64,000 nt of DNA from NCBI RefSeq assembly GCF_902501965.1, contig NZ_CABWID010000019.1, forward strand, positions 1 to 64,000. Reading direction: 5' to 3'. Each line of letters starts with the position of its first letter. Within the stretch, counting starts at the first letter, position 1. The stretch comes from Collinsella sp. AK_207A. GTDB lineage: Bacteria; Actinomycetota; Coriobacteriia; Coriobacteriales; Coriobacteriaceae. The notes under the pieces were generated by a model. The model was given only the letters and a program-made list of their open reading frames with translations. It had not been told where the DNA came from and did no database searches. Both the position numbers and the translations under genes were made by a program. Below, piece by piece: positions 7,734 through 16,195 of the stretch.

Positions 7734-8924
7734 CTAGGCCTCGATCTTGGAGACGATGCCGGAGCCCACGGTGTGGCCACCCTCGCGGATAGCGAAGCGC
7801 AGGCCCTCCTCCATGGCGATCGGGTGGATCAGCTCAGCGTCGATCGTCACGTGGTCGCCAGGCATGGCCATCTCGGTGCCCTCAGGCAGCTTGATGGTGC
7901 CGGTGACGTCCGTCGTACGGAAGTAGAACTGCGGACGATAGTTGGAGAAGAACGGGGTGTGACGGCCACCCTCGTCCTTGGTGAGGACGTAGATCTCGCC
8001 GGTGAACTTGGTGTGCGGGGTAACGGAACCGGGCTTGCAGAGAACCTGGCCGCGCTCGATGTCCTCGCGCTTGACACCACGGAGCAGGATGCCCACGTTA
8101 TCGCCAGCCTCGCAGAAGTCCATGGACTTGCGGAACATCTCGATGCCGGTGGCCACGGAGGTGGAGGTGGGCTTGATGCCGACGATCTCGACCGGCTCGT
8201 TCAGCTTGAGCTCGCCGCGCTCCACACGACCGGTGGCAACGGTACCACGGCCGGAGATGGTCATGACGTCCTCGACAGCCATCAGGAACGGCTTGTCGTT
8301 GTCACGGGCGGGCGTCGGGATGTAGTCGTCGACGGCGTCCATGAGCTCGCGGACGGAGTTCATCCACTTCTCCTCGCCGTTGAGGGCGCCGAGAGCGGAA
8401 CCGCGGATCACGGGGATGTCGTCTCCCGGGAAGTCGTACTCGGAGAGGAGCTCACGGGTCTCCATCTCGACGAGGTCAATGAGCTCCTCGTCGTCGACCA
8501 TGTCGCACTTGTTCAGGAACACGACGATGTAGGGCACGCCGACCTGACGGGCGAGCAGGATGTGCTCGCGGGTCTGGGCCATGGGGCCGTCGGTGGCGGC
8601 GATGACCAGGATAGCGCCGTCCATCTGAGCGGCACCGGAGATCATGTTCTTGACGTAGTCGGCGTGGCCGGGGCAGTCAACGTGAGCATAGTGACGCTTG
8701 GCGGTCTCGTACTCGACGTGGGCGACGGAAATGGTAATACCGCGCTCGCGCTCCTCGGGAGCCTTGTCGATGTTCTCGAAGGCGGTGAAGTCAGCCTTGC
8801 AGCCAGGGGTCTCAGAGAGAACCTTGGTGATGGCGGCAGTCAGCGTGGTCTTACCGTGGTCGACGTGACCGATGGTACCAATGTTGACATGCGGCTTAGT
8901 ACGCTCGAACTTTTCCTTGGCCAT
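7734..8924 (-). CDS. tuf: Elongation factor Tu
   Basis: 396 residues, full length. The G-domain motifs are GHVDHGKTT (P-loop), DCPGHADYV (G3) and NKCDMVDD (G4). The switch region contains [10 protein letters not shown]. Domains 2 and 3 follow normally and the protein ends KIEA. EF-Tu carries aminoacyl-tRNA to the ribosomal A site. No second tuf or fusA is in the window. Three tRNA genes lie directly upstream on the same strand, as in the classical tRNA-tufB operon, and the gene ends in its own terminator. Confidence 0.98.
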   Translation of the reverse strand: MAKEKFERTKPHVNIGTIGHVDHGKTTLTAAITKVLSETPGCKADFTAFENIDKAPEERERGITISVAHVEYETAKRHYAHVDCPGHADYVKNMISGAAQMDGAILVIAATDGPMAQTREHILLARQVGVPYIVVFLNKCDMVDDEELIDLVEMETRELLSEYDFPGDDIPVIRGSALGALNGEEKWMNSVRELMDAVDDYIPTPARDNDKPFLMAVEDVMTISGRGTVATGRVERGELKLNEPVEIVGIKPTSTSVATGIEMFRKSMDFCEAGDNVGILLRGVKREDIERGQVLCKPGSVTPHTKFTGEIYVLTKDEGGRHTPFFSNYRPQFYFRTTDVTGTIKLPEGTEMAMPGDHVTIDAELIHPIAMEEGLRFAIREGGHTVGSGIVSKIEA

Positions 8925-9015
8925 GAGCCCTCCTCCTTAGGTCGTCCCCGGACGGGACTTTGCCTACTTAACCTCAAGCGGCCCGATCGTATCCGACTGA
9001 GCCGCCTGTGTTACC

Positions 9016-9092
9016 TGGTAGCGGTGACTGGATTCGAACCAGTGACAACACGGGTATGAACCGTGCGCTCTGACCAACTGAGCTACACCGCC
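9016..9092 (-). tRNA. tRNA-Met (CAT anticodon)
   Basis: 77-nt cloverleaf with anticodon loop TTCATAC, T-loop TTCGAAT and encoded CCA. The first base G pairs with U72, so it lacks the C1-A72 mismatch of the initiator and is probably the elongator. A lysidine-modified tRNA-Ile cannot be excluded. Confidence 0.9.
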
Positions 9093-9097
9093 AAAAC

Positions 9098-9173
9098 TGG
9101 AGCCTGCGACCGGACTTGAACCGGTGACCTCCTCGTTACCAACGAGGTGCTCTACCGACTGAGCTACACAGGC
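9098..9173 (-). tRNA. tRNA-Thr (GGT anticodon)
   Basis: 76-nt cloverleaf: acceptor GCCTGTG / CGCAGGC, anticodon loop TTGGTAA, T-loop TTCAAGT, discriminator T and encoded CCA. It is separated from tRNA-Met by 5 bases. Confidence 0.95.
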
Positions 9174-9178
9174 CTGAC

Positions 9179-9262
9179 TGGTGGGGATGCTAGGACTCGA
9201 ACCTAGGAACCCAGAGGGAGCGGATTTACAGTCCGCCGCAGTTGCCGCTGTGCCACATCCCC
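9179..9262 (-). tRNA. tRNA-Tyr (GTA anticodon)
   Basis: 84-nt class II tRNA with a long variable arm: acceptor GGGGATG / CATCCCC, anticodon loop CTGTAAA, T-loop TTCGAGT, encoded CCA. It is the first gene of the Tyr-Thr-Met-tuf transcript. Confidence 0.95.
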
Positions 9263-9322
9263 AGTTGCCATACTCGTGCTTGATGCGCTCCATTTCGGTC
9301 CGCCTCAAGCGCAAGCAGTGGA

Positions 9323-9351
9323 ATGTTACGACGCGCTCGCGGGCGTGTCAA
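9323..9351 (-). promoter_or_regulatory. Strong promoter of tRNA-Tyr-Thr-Met-tuf
   Basis: Minus-strand TTGACA (9346-9351), a 17-bp spacer and TAACAT (9323-9328), ending about 60 bases before tRNA-Tyr. It is the best housekeeping promoter match in the window. Confidence 0.8.
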
Positions 9352-9432
9352 CAAAAACGCACTAACACACGCGTCCGGGCGTATCTACATCACTCACTTA
9401 CGTCGACCTGCACTTTAGCCTGCTGCAGTAAT

Positions 9433-9886
9433 GCAGGTTCGATTCCGACCCACATGAAACGGGCCCGCTGCCGGCAACGGCAACGGGCCCGCAAGCTCCC
9501 TGGAGCCAGCGACAGGAATCCGCGGTCGGCGGGGCCGACCGCATCCGCTTCGGGCCTCCGGCCCTCGCGCGCTGCGCTGGGCGACGCTCGCGCGTCGCCT
9601 CAGCTCCGCGCCTTTGCAGGTTCGATTCCGACCCACATGAAACGGGCCCGCTGCCGGCAACGGCAACGGGCCCGCAAGCTCCCTGGAGCCAGCGACAGGA
9701 ATCCGCGGTCGGCGGGGCCGACCGCATCCGCTTCGGGCCTCCGGCCCTCGCGCGCTGCGCTGGGCGACGCTCGCGCGTCGCCTCAGCTCCGCGCCTTTGC
9801 AGGTTCGATTCCGACCCACATGAAACGGGCCCGCTGCCGGCAACGGCAACGGGCCCGCAAGCTCCCTGGAGCCAGCGACAGGAATC
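9433..9886. repeat. 183-bp tandem repeat derived from tRNA-Thr tail
   Basis: Two complete, apparently identical 183-bp units (9433-9615, 9616-9798) and a partial third (9799-9886). On the minus strand each unit carries the last 20 bases of tRNA-Thr(TGT) (T-stem end, acceptor, CCA), then the terminator hairpin. After that come an inverted copy of the T-arm (GGTTCGATTCC on the plus strand) and a GC-rich spacer containing further short palindromes. The units lie directly downstream of tRNA-Thr(TGT). Open frames across the array are artefacts of the repeat. Confidence 0.85.
9825..9858 (-). terminator. Terminator of tRNA-Thr(TGT), triplicated by the repeat
   Basis: 15-bp stem containing GGGCCCG on both sides with a 4-nt loop, followed by TTTCAT on the minus strand, 8 bases after the tRNA CCA. 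The same hairpin recurs 183 and 366 bases further on. Confidence 0.65.
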
Positions 9887-9941
9887 GAACCTGCAACCCA
9901 CTGATTACAAATCAGTTGCTCTACCGTTGAGCCACGCTGGC
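9867..9941 (-). tRNA. tRNA-Thr (TGT anticodon)
   Basis: 75-nt cloverleaf: acceptor GCCAGCG / CGCTGGC, anticodon loop TTTGTAA, T-loop TTCGATT, discriminator T, encoded CCA. It lies 16 bases after yacP. Its 3' end is the source of the tandem repeat downstream. Confidence 0.95.
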
Positions 9942-9957
9942 GCGTTGGTTCAGGATA

Positions 9958-10671
9958 CTACAGTTTGGCGCGCAGGCCGGCGAGCTTGGCCGCGGCCTCG
10001 GGCGAGAGACGGCTTCCCAGTGTGAGCTTCATGTTGGGCGCCTCCTCCTGCACGCGCTCGATCTCGCGGTCGATCTGGTCCATCTCCTCCACGAGCATGC
10101 GCGCCGAGATGCGCGTGACGCCCTTCCCCATCACCGTCGCCTGGATGGTCCCATCCGACGTGACGACGGAGCAGGCACGCCCCGACTCGCGCGCCTCGGT
10201 GCACAACCGCTGGATCACGGTGTCGGCGGAAACGCCCGTTGGACTGTACTCGATGCGGATGCCCGCCTGCGGCAGATTCGGACGATCGGGGTTCACGTTG
10301 CCCGCGCCGTCGAACACGATCACGGCCTCGTAGCTACCTTGGGCAAAGGCGGCCACGTCGGCGATGAGCGCCATGCGCGCGGAATCATAGCGGTCGGTGG
10401 CGTAGGGGCTCTTTCCGCTGTCGTAGATGAGGCGCTCGTATTTAGCGGTGGCGTGGATGATGTTGTAGCCATCCACCACCAGCAGCTCCTTCTGACCGCG
10501 GGCGTTCGTACCGCGCGGCGGCTCGGACGGATCGGGAGCGCCGTAGACCCCGGAGCCGCCAAAGGAGCCGAACGCGTTGCCGACGCCGTAGGTAGCGGCG
10601 GAAACTTGACTCTTAACGGACCCCTCGCCGAAGCGCTTGGCCTTCGCCTTGTTTCGATTCTTCTTGGTCAT
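9958..10671 (-). CDS. YacP/Rae1-like NYN domain ribonuclease
   Basis: 237 residues. The NYN/PIN nuclease domain starts at LLVVDGYNIIHAT and continues with VIVFDGAG and CSVVTSDGTIQ, supplying the acidic metal-binding residues. It ends in a helical tail. Residues 1-60 are a basic, low-complexity leader rich in Lys, Gly and Ser that is not part of the fold. In Bacillus, Rae1/YacP cuts mRNA in the ribosomal A site. The ATG at 10671 has AGGAG six bases upstream. It follows rlmB by 9 bases, the usual rlmB-yacP pairing. Confidence 0.85.
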   Translation of the reverse strand: MTKKNRNKAKAKRFGEGSVKSQVSAATYGVGNAFGSFGGSGVYGAPDPSEPPRGTNARGQKELLVVDGYNIIHATAKYERLIYDSGKSPYATDRYDSARMALIADVAAFAQGSYEAVIVFDGAGNVNPDRPNLPQAGIRIEYSPTGVSADTVIQRLCTEARESGRACSVVTSDGTIQATVMGKGVTRISARMLVEEMDQIDREIERVQEEAPNMKLTLGSRLSPEAAAKLAGLRAKL

Positions 10672-10680
10672 CGGCAACTC

Positions 10681-11592
10681 CTACAGAACGCCCTGGTTGC
10701 GCCTGAGCCACTCGTAGCAGAACACGGTGGCCGCCTGAGCCACGTTCAGGCTCTCGGTTTGCCCACGCTGGGGCAGCTTGGCGAGAACGTCGCACTTCTC
10801 GAGCAACAGGCGCGAGATGCCGCTGCCCTCGGAGCCCATCACGAGCGCGATACGACCGTCGAGTGGTGCATTCCAGACGATATCCTCGGCGTGCTCGGAG
10901 GCACCGACCACCCAAAAGCCCGCCTCCTTCAGCTGGTCAATCGCACGGGCGAGGTTCGTCACCTGCGCGATCGGCAGATGCATGACGGCGCCGGCGGACG
11001 TCTTGAACGTGCCCACGCCCACGCCGGCCGCGCGCTTGTTCGCAACCACCACGCCGCTCGCACCCACCACCTCGGCGGAGCGCACGATGGCACCCAGGTT
11101 GCCCTCGTCCGTCACGTGGTCGAGCACGACGACGAGCGCGGGACCCGCACCCGAAGCCGAGATCACGTCCTCGATGGTCTTATACGGGAACGCTCCCACT
11201 TCGAGCGCGATGCCTTGATGCGCCCCGTGGCTCGAGATCTCGTCCAAACGTGCGCGCGACACGAACTCCACCGGCACGCCCGCAGCCTGAAGGACCTGGA
11301 GGTACTCGCGCGTACCCGCGTCCCCCTCCCCTTCAGCCACGAGTGCGCGCTTGACGGGGAAGCCACAGCGCAGCGCCTCGGCTGCGGCTCGACGTCCTTC
11401 TATATAGAGTGCCGCACGCTCTCCGGCATGGGTTTCCCGAGCGCCGGAGCGTCCAGTCCGCGACGCGCGGGCGGGTCCGGCGGAACGCGTCCGCTTGCCC
11501 TCGCCCGCGCGGCTGCCCCGTGCGCCATGATCGCCGAAACCGGAGCCCCTACCGCCCCGCTCGCCCTTATTCGCCTTGCGCCTATCCGCCAT
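10681..11592 (-). CDS. rlmB: 23S rRNA 2'-O-ribose methyltransferase, TrmH family
   Basis: 303 residues. An Arg/Gly-rich leader (1-60) precedes the L30e-like substrate domain (YIEGRRAAAEALR). The SPOUT knot methyltransferase then shows motif 1 DEGNLGAIVRSA, motif 2 ALVMGSEGSGIS and motif 3 TESLNVAQAATVF. RlmB methylates a guanosine of the peptidyl-transferase centre; assignment within the family is by similarity. It begins 12 bases after the trpE-like stub, so it may now be read through from the T-box leader. Confidence 0.88.
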   Translation of the reverse strand: MADRRKANKGERGGRGSGFGDHGARGSRAGEGKRTRSAGPARASRTGRSGARETHAGERAALYIEGRRAAAEALRCGFPVKRALVAEGEGDAGTREYLQVLQAAGVPVEFVSRARLDEISSHGAHQGIALEVGAFPYKTIEDVISASGAGPALVVVLDHVTDEGNLGAIVRSAEVVGASGVVVANKRAAGVGVGTFKTSAGAVMHLPIAQVTNLARAIDQLKEAGFWVVGASEHAEDIVWNAPLDGRIALVMGSEGSGISRLLLEKCDVLAKLPQRGQTESLNVAQAATVFCYEWLRRNQGVL

Positions 11593-11604
11593 GGATGCCC
11601 CATC

Positions 11605-11841
11605 TCACCGTACCGTTTGAACGGGGCCATTATGGCATAACGGATAACCGCCGGCGCAGGATGCCGAGCAGCGCGGTGCGGAGAGCATGCGCGGACCCAA
11701 GGCCGCGCGCACCCGGCGCATGGCCTCGATAGTCGTAAAGCGGTCGGCAAGAAGCTCGAGTACCACCGGGATGCGGCGGTACCGGCCACTCCTCGCCAGC
11801 TCGCGCACCTCGCCCCGCATGGGAAACACGTCTCGCGCCAT
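11605..11841 (-). pseudogene. Truncated trpE-like stub behind a T-box
   Basis: 78-codon frame starting with a good ribosome site (AAGGGGGC, six bases before ATG). Residues about 8-47 (RGEVRELARSGRYRRIPVVL, ELLADRFTTIEAMRRVRAAL) resemble the N-terminus of anthranilate synthase component I, where the tryptophan-binding region begins. After that the resemblance stops and the frame runs into Cys/Pro-rich sequence and a stop 12 bases before rlmB. The T-box directly upstream, with UGGC matching the G73 of tRNA-Trp, supports a former trpE. It could instead be an unrelated short leader peptide. Confidence 0.55.
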
Positions 11842-11861
11842 ACGGCAGCCCCCTTCCGGAA

Positions 11862-12028
11862 ACGAGAACAGGCTCGTCCCAGCTGATGGATACAGCCAAG
11901 GACGAGCCTGTACGAGCCCGCGGTGCCACCTTGGTTCGGGGTCGCCCCCCGCCCTTTGCAAGACACCTGCACGTCTCCGGCAACTGACGTATGCCTCCAC
12001 GTCGCAGCCTACTAACTCGAACTAATAA
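11862..12028 (-). promoter_or_regulatory. T-box riboswitch leader
   Basis: Minus strand. It contains the T-box core AAGGTGGCACCGCGGG (11917-11932), preceded by a short GGGG-CGA-CCCC stem, as stem III usually is. It is followed by a perfect 12-bp terminator stem, ACAGGCTCGTCC / GGACGAGCCTGT (11868-11879 and 11900-11911), with TCTCGTTTCC after it. The core UGGC would pair with a GCCA tRNA end, which fits tRNA-Trp here and excludes tRNA-Cys and tRNA-Thr. Stem I (about 11950-12028) is short and its specifier is not certain. Confidence 0.8.
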
Positions 12029-12065
12029 AGCCGGAGGCGTGAACGAGTTACGTCACGCCCCCGGC
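12020..12065 (-). terminator. Terminator of cysS
   Basis: Imperfect 13-bp stem, GCCGGaGGCGTGA / TCACGCCcCCGGC with one mismatch (12030-12065), followed by TTTATT on the minus strand. It lies 27 bases after the cysS stop and separates it from the T-box leader. Confidence 0.85.
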
Positions 12066-12091
12066 TCGTAATCTGGCGAGGAATCCCCGAG

Positions 12092-13564
12092 CTAGACGCT
12101 CTTGATGCGCTGGCCGGCGGCCGTGTCCTCGATCACGAGCCCCATGTCGCGCAGCTGGTCGCGGATGGCGTCGGCGCGCGCCCAGTCCTTGGCCGCGCGG
12201 GCCTCGGCACGGGCGGCGAGGATGCGCTCGGCGGCCTCATCCACGGCGTCGCCCGTGTAAGCGCAGAGCCCCGCGGCCACGCCGAGCAAGCCCACGGGCA
12301 GTTCCACCTTGGGCTCCGGCAGCTGAATGCCCAGGGTGTCCAGCCAGCCGGCGAGCGCGTCCGCCGCGGCGAGGGCGGCGTCCGCGTCCACGGCGACATC
12401 CGCCTGCGTGGCCTCGAGATACTGGTTCGCCTCGGTCACGAAGCCGAAGACCGCCGCAAGGGCACCCGCGGTGTTGAAATCATCATCCATGCAGGCACGG
12501 TACTCGATATCCGTCTGCTCGCACGCAGCGGAAAGCGCAGCGGCGCGGTCGGCATCCGGCGCGTCGGCGGCATGGCCCGCGGCCCAGCGCAAGTTCTCCA
12601 CCGTACCGGCGATGCGCGTGAGCGAATTCTCGGCACCCTCCAGGCGCTCCCAGGAGAAGTCGAGCGGGCTGCGGTAGTGCGTCTGCAGCATGAGCAGGCG
12701 GAGCGCCGCCGCGGAGTGCTTCTCGAGCACCTCTTCCAGCGTGAAGAAGTTGCCGAGCGACTTAGACATCTTCTCGCCGTTCACGAGCAGCATGCCCGTG
12801 TGCATCCAGGTGTTGGCGAAGCCCTCGTGCCAAGCGCAGGTGGCCTGGGCGCACTCATTCTCGTGGTGCGGGAAGGCCAGGTCGGAGCCACCGCCGTGGA
12901 TGTCGATGGGCACTCCCAGGTAACGGTGCACCATGGCGGCGCACTCGGTGTGCCAGCCGGGGCGGCCGGCACCCCACGGCGAGGGCCAGCTGGGCTCGCC
13001 GGGCTTCGCGGCCTTCCACAGAGCAAAGTCGAGCGGATCGCGCTTGATCTCGTTCTCCTCGATGCGCGCGCCCACCATGAGGTCGTCCACGCGGCGACCG
13101 GAAACCTCGCCATAGGACGGGTCGCTACGCACGGCAAAGTACACATCGCCGTTCTCGGCCGCGTAGGCATGTCCCTGCTCGATCAGGCTCTTGATCATGC
13201 CGATCATGGGGCCGATCTCCTTGGTGGCGCGGGGACGCACATCCGGGTCGAGCACGTTGGCGCGGCGCATGACGGCGATGAACTTATCCGAGAACTCCTC
13301 GGCCACGCTCTCGGCCGTGCGACCCTGCTCGTTCGCACGGTTGATGATCTTGTCGTCCACGTCGGTGAGGTTCTGCGCAAAGGTCACCTGGTAGCCGGAG
13401 GCCATGAGCCAGCGGCGGATAACGTCGAAGCTGATGAACGTGCGCGCGTTGCCGATGTGGATGTTGTCGTAGACCGTGGGACCGCACACGTACATGCGGA
13501 CCTTTCCCTCCTCGATGGGGGTGAACTCGGCCTTCTGATGCGTTTGGGAGCTGTATATCTTCAT
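12092..13564 (-). CDS. cysS: Cysteinyl-tRNA synthetase
   Basis: 490 residues, normal for class I CysRS, which charges tRNA-Cys in the cytoplasm. It shows CGPTVYDNIHIGNAR with the HIGH-equivalent HIGN, and the KMSKS loop at GEKMSKSLGN. Zinc ligands are at PSWPSPWGAGRPGWHTECAA and FPHHENECAQA. The C-terminal DALR-like helical domain ends with RDQLRDMGLVIEDT. It is followed by its own terminator; ispF lies 38 bases upstream on the same strand. The ispD-ispF-cysS order is common in Gram-positive bacteria. Confidence 0.97.
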   Translation of the reverse strand: MKIYSSQTHQKAEFTPIEEGKVRMYVCGPTVYDNIHIGNARTFISFDVIRRWLMASGYQVTFAQNLTDVDDKIINRANEQGRTAESVAEEFSDKFIAVMRRANVLDPDVRPRATKEIGPMIGMIKSLIEQGHAYAAENGDVYFAVRSDPSYGEVSGRRVDDLMVGARIEENEIKRDPLDFALWKAAKPGEPSWPSPWGAGRPGWHTECAAMVHRYLGVPIDIHGGGSDLAFPHHENECAQATCAWHEGFANTWMHTGMLLVNGEKMSKSLGNFFTLEEVLEKHSAAALRLLMLQTHYRSPLDFSWERLEGAENSLTRIAGTVENLRWAAGHAADAPDADRAAALSAACEQTDIEYRACMDDDFNTAGALAAVFGFVTEANQYLEATQADVAVDADAALAAADALAGWLDTLGIQLPEPKVELPVGLLGVAAGLCAYTGDAVDEAAERILAARAEARAAKDWARADAIRDQLRDMGLVIEDTAAGQRIKSV

Positions 13565-13602
13565 GGGGGGAATTCCTCTCGTGCTAGCAAATCGAACCCG
13601 GT

Positions 13603-14100
13603 CTACGCCGTCTCGCTACATCGCTTCTCCAGCAGGCAGACGGCCCAGGCGCCGATGCCCTCGCCCGTGCCCTCCCAGCCGAGGCGCTCGGTAGTGGTGG
13701 CGGCCACGCCCACGTTCTCCACATCCACGCCGAGGGCCCGCGCAAGGTTCTCGCGCATCGCATCGCGGTGCGGAGTGATCTTGGGCTCCTGACAGGCGAT
13801 GGTGCAGTCCGCGTCCACGAACTCGAAGCCGCGGCCGCGCACGTGCTCCATCACGCGATGGAGCAGCACGAGCGAGTCCGCCCCCTCGTAGGCGGGGTCG
13901 GTGTCAGGGAAGAGCTTGCCGATGTCGCCGGCACGGGCGGCGCCGAGAATGGCGTCGGCCAGGGCATGGGCGAGCACGTCGGCGTCGCTGTGGCCCAAAA
14001 GGCCCTTCTCAAAGGGAATGTCCACGCCGCCGATGATGCAGCGGCGCCCCTCCACCAATCGGTGAACGTCATAGCCGTGTCCGATGCGCAGCGAGCTCAT
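13603..14100 (-). CDS. ispF: 2-C-methyl-D-erythritol 2,4-cyclodiphosphate synthase
   Basis: 165 residues. Typical IspF motifs are RIGHGYDVHRL (zinc Asp and His), LLGHSDADVLAHALADAILGA, GDIGKLFPDTDP, and the C-terminal ATTTERLGWEGTGEGIGAWAV. It closes CDP-methylerythritol phosphate into the cyclodiphosphate in the non-mevalonate isoprenoid pathway. It is separate from IspD here, whereas some bacteria fuse them. A 119-base gap with a CTCGCCCG hairpin separates the two genes. Confidence 0.96.
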   Translation of the reverse strand: MSSLRIGHGYDVHRLVEGRRCIIGGVDIPFEKGLLGHSDADVLAHALADAILGAARAGDIGKLFPDTDPAYEGADSLVLLHRVMEHVRGRGFEFVDADCTIACQEPKITPHRDAMRENLARALGVDVENVGVAATTTERLGWEGTGEGIGAWAVCLLEKRCSETA

Positions 14101-14219
14101 GGGCGAGCGCTCCTTCGTACCGTAGATGGTTCCATGCGCTCGTCATCATACCGCACCCGCCCGGACCGCTCGCCCGGTACCACGGGCGAGGATGCACTCG
14201 CCACGTCCACCGGGTAGCC

Positions 14220-14969
14220 CTACCCCAGACGCGGGACGGTTCCCGTGTCCTGGCGGCTGTCCGCCTCGCTCATGCGGCCGAGCAGGATGGCCGTGACCAC
14301 GCGCAGATCCTCCGGCAGCGTGACCTTGACGTTGTCGCGCGGGCTGTTCACGCAGAGCACCGTGCCGCCGGCGCGCTCCACGAGCGAGGAGTCATCCGTT
14401 CCGATGAACCCCTCAGCAGCGGCCGTCTCAAAGGCATGGCGCATGGCGTCCAGGCGAAAGATCTGGGGTGTCTGCACCGTCCAGTAGCGGCTGCGCGGCG
14501 GCGTCTCGACGATGCGGTCCCCCTCCATCACCTTCAGGGTATCCACGGAAGGCTGGCCGCACACCACGCCGTCCACGGCAGAGGAGTCGATGAGGACGTT
14601 GATCGCCTTGTTGATGGCCTCGGTCGTGATGAGCGGGCGGGCGCCGTCGTGGATGGCAACGTAGTCGAAACCCGCGGGTACGGCGCTCACGCCTGCGTGC
14701 GTGGAGTCCTGGCGGGTCGTCCCGGCATCCGCGAAGGTCAGCGGGGTCCGAATATCGAACGGCTCGATGGCCAGGGCGTTCATCTCCGCGCGGCGCTCGG
14801 GTGGGCACACCACCACGATATGCCCCACGTAGGCCGAGCGGTCAAAGGCCAAGATCGACCAGGTCATAAGCGGGCGACCCGCCACGTTCACGAGCTGCTT
14901 GCCGCCCGGGTTGCCAAAGCGTGTGCCGGACCCACCGGCAACGACGACGGCGCAGACCCGGGGCATCAT
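14220..14969 (-). CDS. ispD: 2-C-methyl-D-erythritol 4-phosphate cytidylyltransferase
   Basis: 249 residues. The nucleotidyltransferase loop is CAVVVAGGSGTRFGNPGGKQ. YVAIHDGARPLI carries the metal-binding Asp, and VQTPQIFRLDAM and FIGTDDSSLVE complete the active site. It makes CDP-methylerythritol from MEP and CTP. Its start overlaps the disA stop by 4 bases (ATGA), so it is coupled to disA. A tail after RVVTAILLGRM is longer than in E. coli by about 15 residues. Confidence 0.95.
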   Translation of the reverse strand: MMPRVCAVVVAGGSGTRFGNPGGKQLVNVAGRPLMTWSILAFDRSAYVGHIVVVCPPERRAEMNALAIEPFDIRTPLTFADAGTTRQDSTHAGVSAVPAGFDYVAIHDGARPLITTEAINKAINVLIDSSAVDGVVCGQPSVDTLKVMEGDRIVETPPRSRYWTVQTPQIFRLDAMRHAFETAAAEGFIGTDDSSLVERAGGTVLCVNSPRDNVKVTLPEDLRVVTAILLGRMSEADSRQDTGTVPRLG

Positions 14970-16060
14970 GCCACGCCGCCCGGGGCGCCGGGCTTGCTGC
15001 CACGCATGCGATAGAGCGAGTCGGCGAGGATGGCGGGGTTGTTGACGCCAAAGTCACCGAGGCGCTCGGGATCCTTGCGGATATCGTCCATGAGATCCTG
15101 CAGCGAGCCGTACTCGTCCACGATCTTCTCGGCCACGCCCTCGCGCACCACGGACACGCGGGAGAGCGTGCGCAGGCCGAGCGGGGTGAGGACCGAGTCC
15201 TCGTCCAAATTGTCGTAACCCAGCACGCAGGCGACCTTCTTGGGGTTGGTGAGGTCCTGCGCCGTCATGGCCAGGAACCGATCGCGGATGTTGGCCGCAT
15301 TCTCCTCGGAGGAATCCGCCGCGTAGTCGCGGATCATGAGGTTGTATTCCTCGTCCATGGCGGAGCCGGCGAGCTGCTCCAGCTGCATGCGCACCAGCTT
15401 GCCCTGGGTACCCAGCTTCTCGATGCAGTCTTCGAGCTCGCTCTTGGCCTGCTGCATGATCTCGAAGCTCGAGAAGATGCCCGTGATGTCGGCCAGCGTG
15501 ACGTAGTCGTCCAGCTCGAGCGCCGTCAGGCGCAGCAGGTTGCGGTCGAGCTGCGTGCGCGTGGTCTGCAGCGTGCTCATCAGCTGGTTGACGGAGCTCA
15601 TAAGCACCGTGACCGGCTGGATCTCGTAGCTCCTGCCGTGCACGTACACGTTGACGACGGCGCGGCGGGCAGACACAGAGATGACCGTGGCATCGGTCAG
15701 GATGGACATGCGCGCGGCGGTGCGGTGGCGCATGCCCGTCTCGCTCGTGGCAAGCGAGGGATCGGGGTTCAGGTGAAAGTTGGCGCGGAGAATCTGATTC
15801 AGGTCGCCGTCCACCACGATGGCGCCGTCCATCTTGGACAGCTCGAAGAGGCGGTTGGCCGTAAAGGAGATGTTCAGCGGAAAGCCGTCGTTACCGGCGG
15901 CGAGCACATGCTCGGTATCGCCCACGCAGATCAGTGCGCCCAGGTGCCCGGCGATGATCATATCGAGAGCGGTGCGAACGGGCTGGCCGGGCGCGGTCAT
16001 GCGAATGGCCTGTTGCATGCGCTTCTGGATGTCGGTCTTATCCAAAACTCGCTCTCCCAT
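14966..16060 (-). CDS. disA: DNA integrity scanning diadenylate cyclase DisA
   Basis: 364 residues, normal length. The N-terminal DAC domain has the two catalytic signatures, MDGAIVVDGD and GMRHRTAARM. It is followed by a helical linker and a C-terminal RuvA-like helix-hairpin-helix domain (LRTLSRVSVVREGVAEKIVDEY). DisA makes cyclic di-AMP from two ATP and stops on branched DNA. It lies upstream of and overlaps ispD, a usual actinobacterial and Bacillus-type neighbourhood; radA, its common partner, is absent here. Confidence 0.96.
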   Translation of the reverse strand: MGERVLDKTDIQKRMQQAIRMTAPGQPVRTALDMIIAGHLGALICVGDTEHVLAAGNDGFPLNISFTANRLFELSKMDGAIVVDGDLNQILRANFHLNPDPSLATSETGMRHRTAARMSILTDATVISVSARRAVVNVYVHGRSYEIQPVTVLMSSVNQLMSTLQTTRTQLDRNLLRLTALELDDYVTLADITGIFSSFEIMQQAKSELEDCIEKLGTQGKLVRMQLEQLAGSAMDEEYNLMIRDYAADSSEENAANIRDRFLAMTAQDLTNPKKVACVLGYDNLDEDSVLTPLGLRTLSRVSVVREGVAEKIVDEYGSLQDLMDDIRKDPERLGDFGVNNPAILADSLYRMRGSKPGAPGGVA

Positions 16061-16195
16061 CGGACGTGCGGTACGCGGATTGGTTCATTTTGGCACGAAT
16101 TGGATATGAGCCGCATTTTTGAACAGAAAAAGAACGGGTGGTTCAGAGCGCGTTAAAACTTGAGACGGCGCGTGGGGAGCGCGCGCCAGAACTCC

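Noticed and set aside
9433-9886. CRISPR array
   Set aside because: Units are 183 bp, identical throughout with no unique spacers, and contain tRNA and terminator sequence; no cas genes are present.
9181-9930. Open frames with repeated peptide across the tRNA-Thr repeats
   Set aside because: The repeats in the peptide come from the 183-bp DNA repeat, and the frames run through tRNA genes on both sides.
11687-12025. Plus-strand frame across the T-box
   Set aside because: Opposite to the T-box leader and trpE-like stub, no ribosome site or motif.
11862-12028. T-box as regulator of cysS
   Set aside because: It lies downstream of cysS and its terminator on the same strand, and its UGGC does not match the expected U73 of tRNA-Cys.
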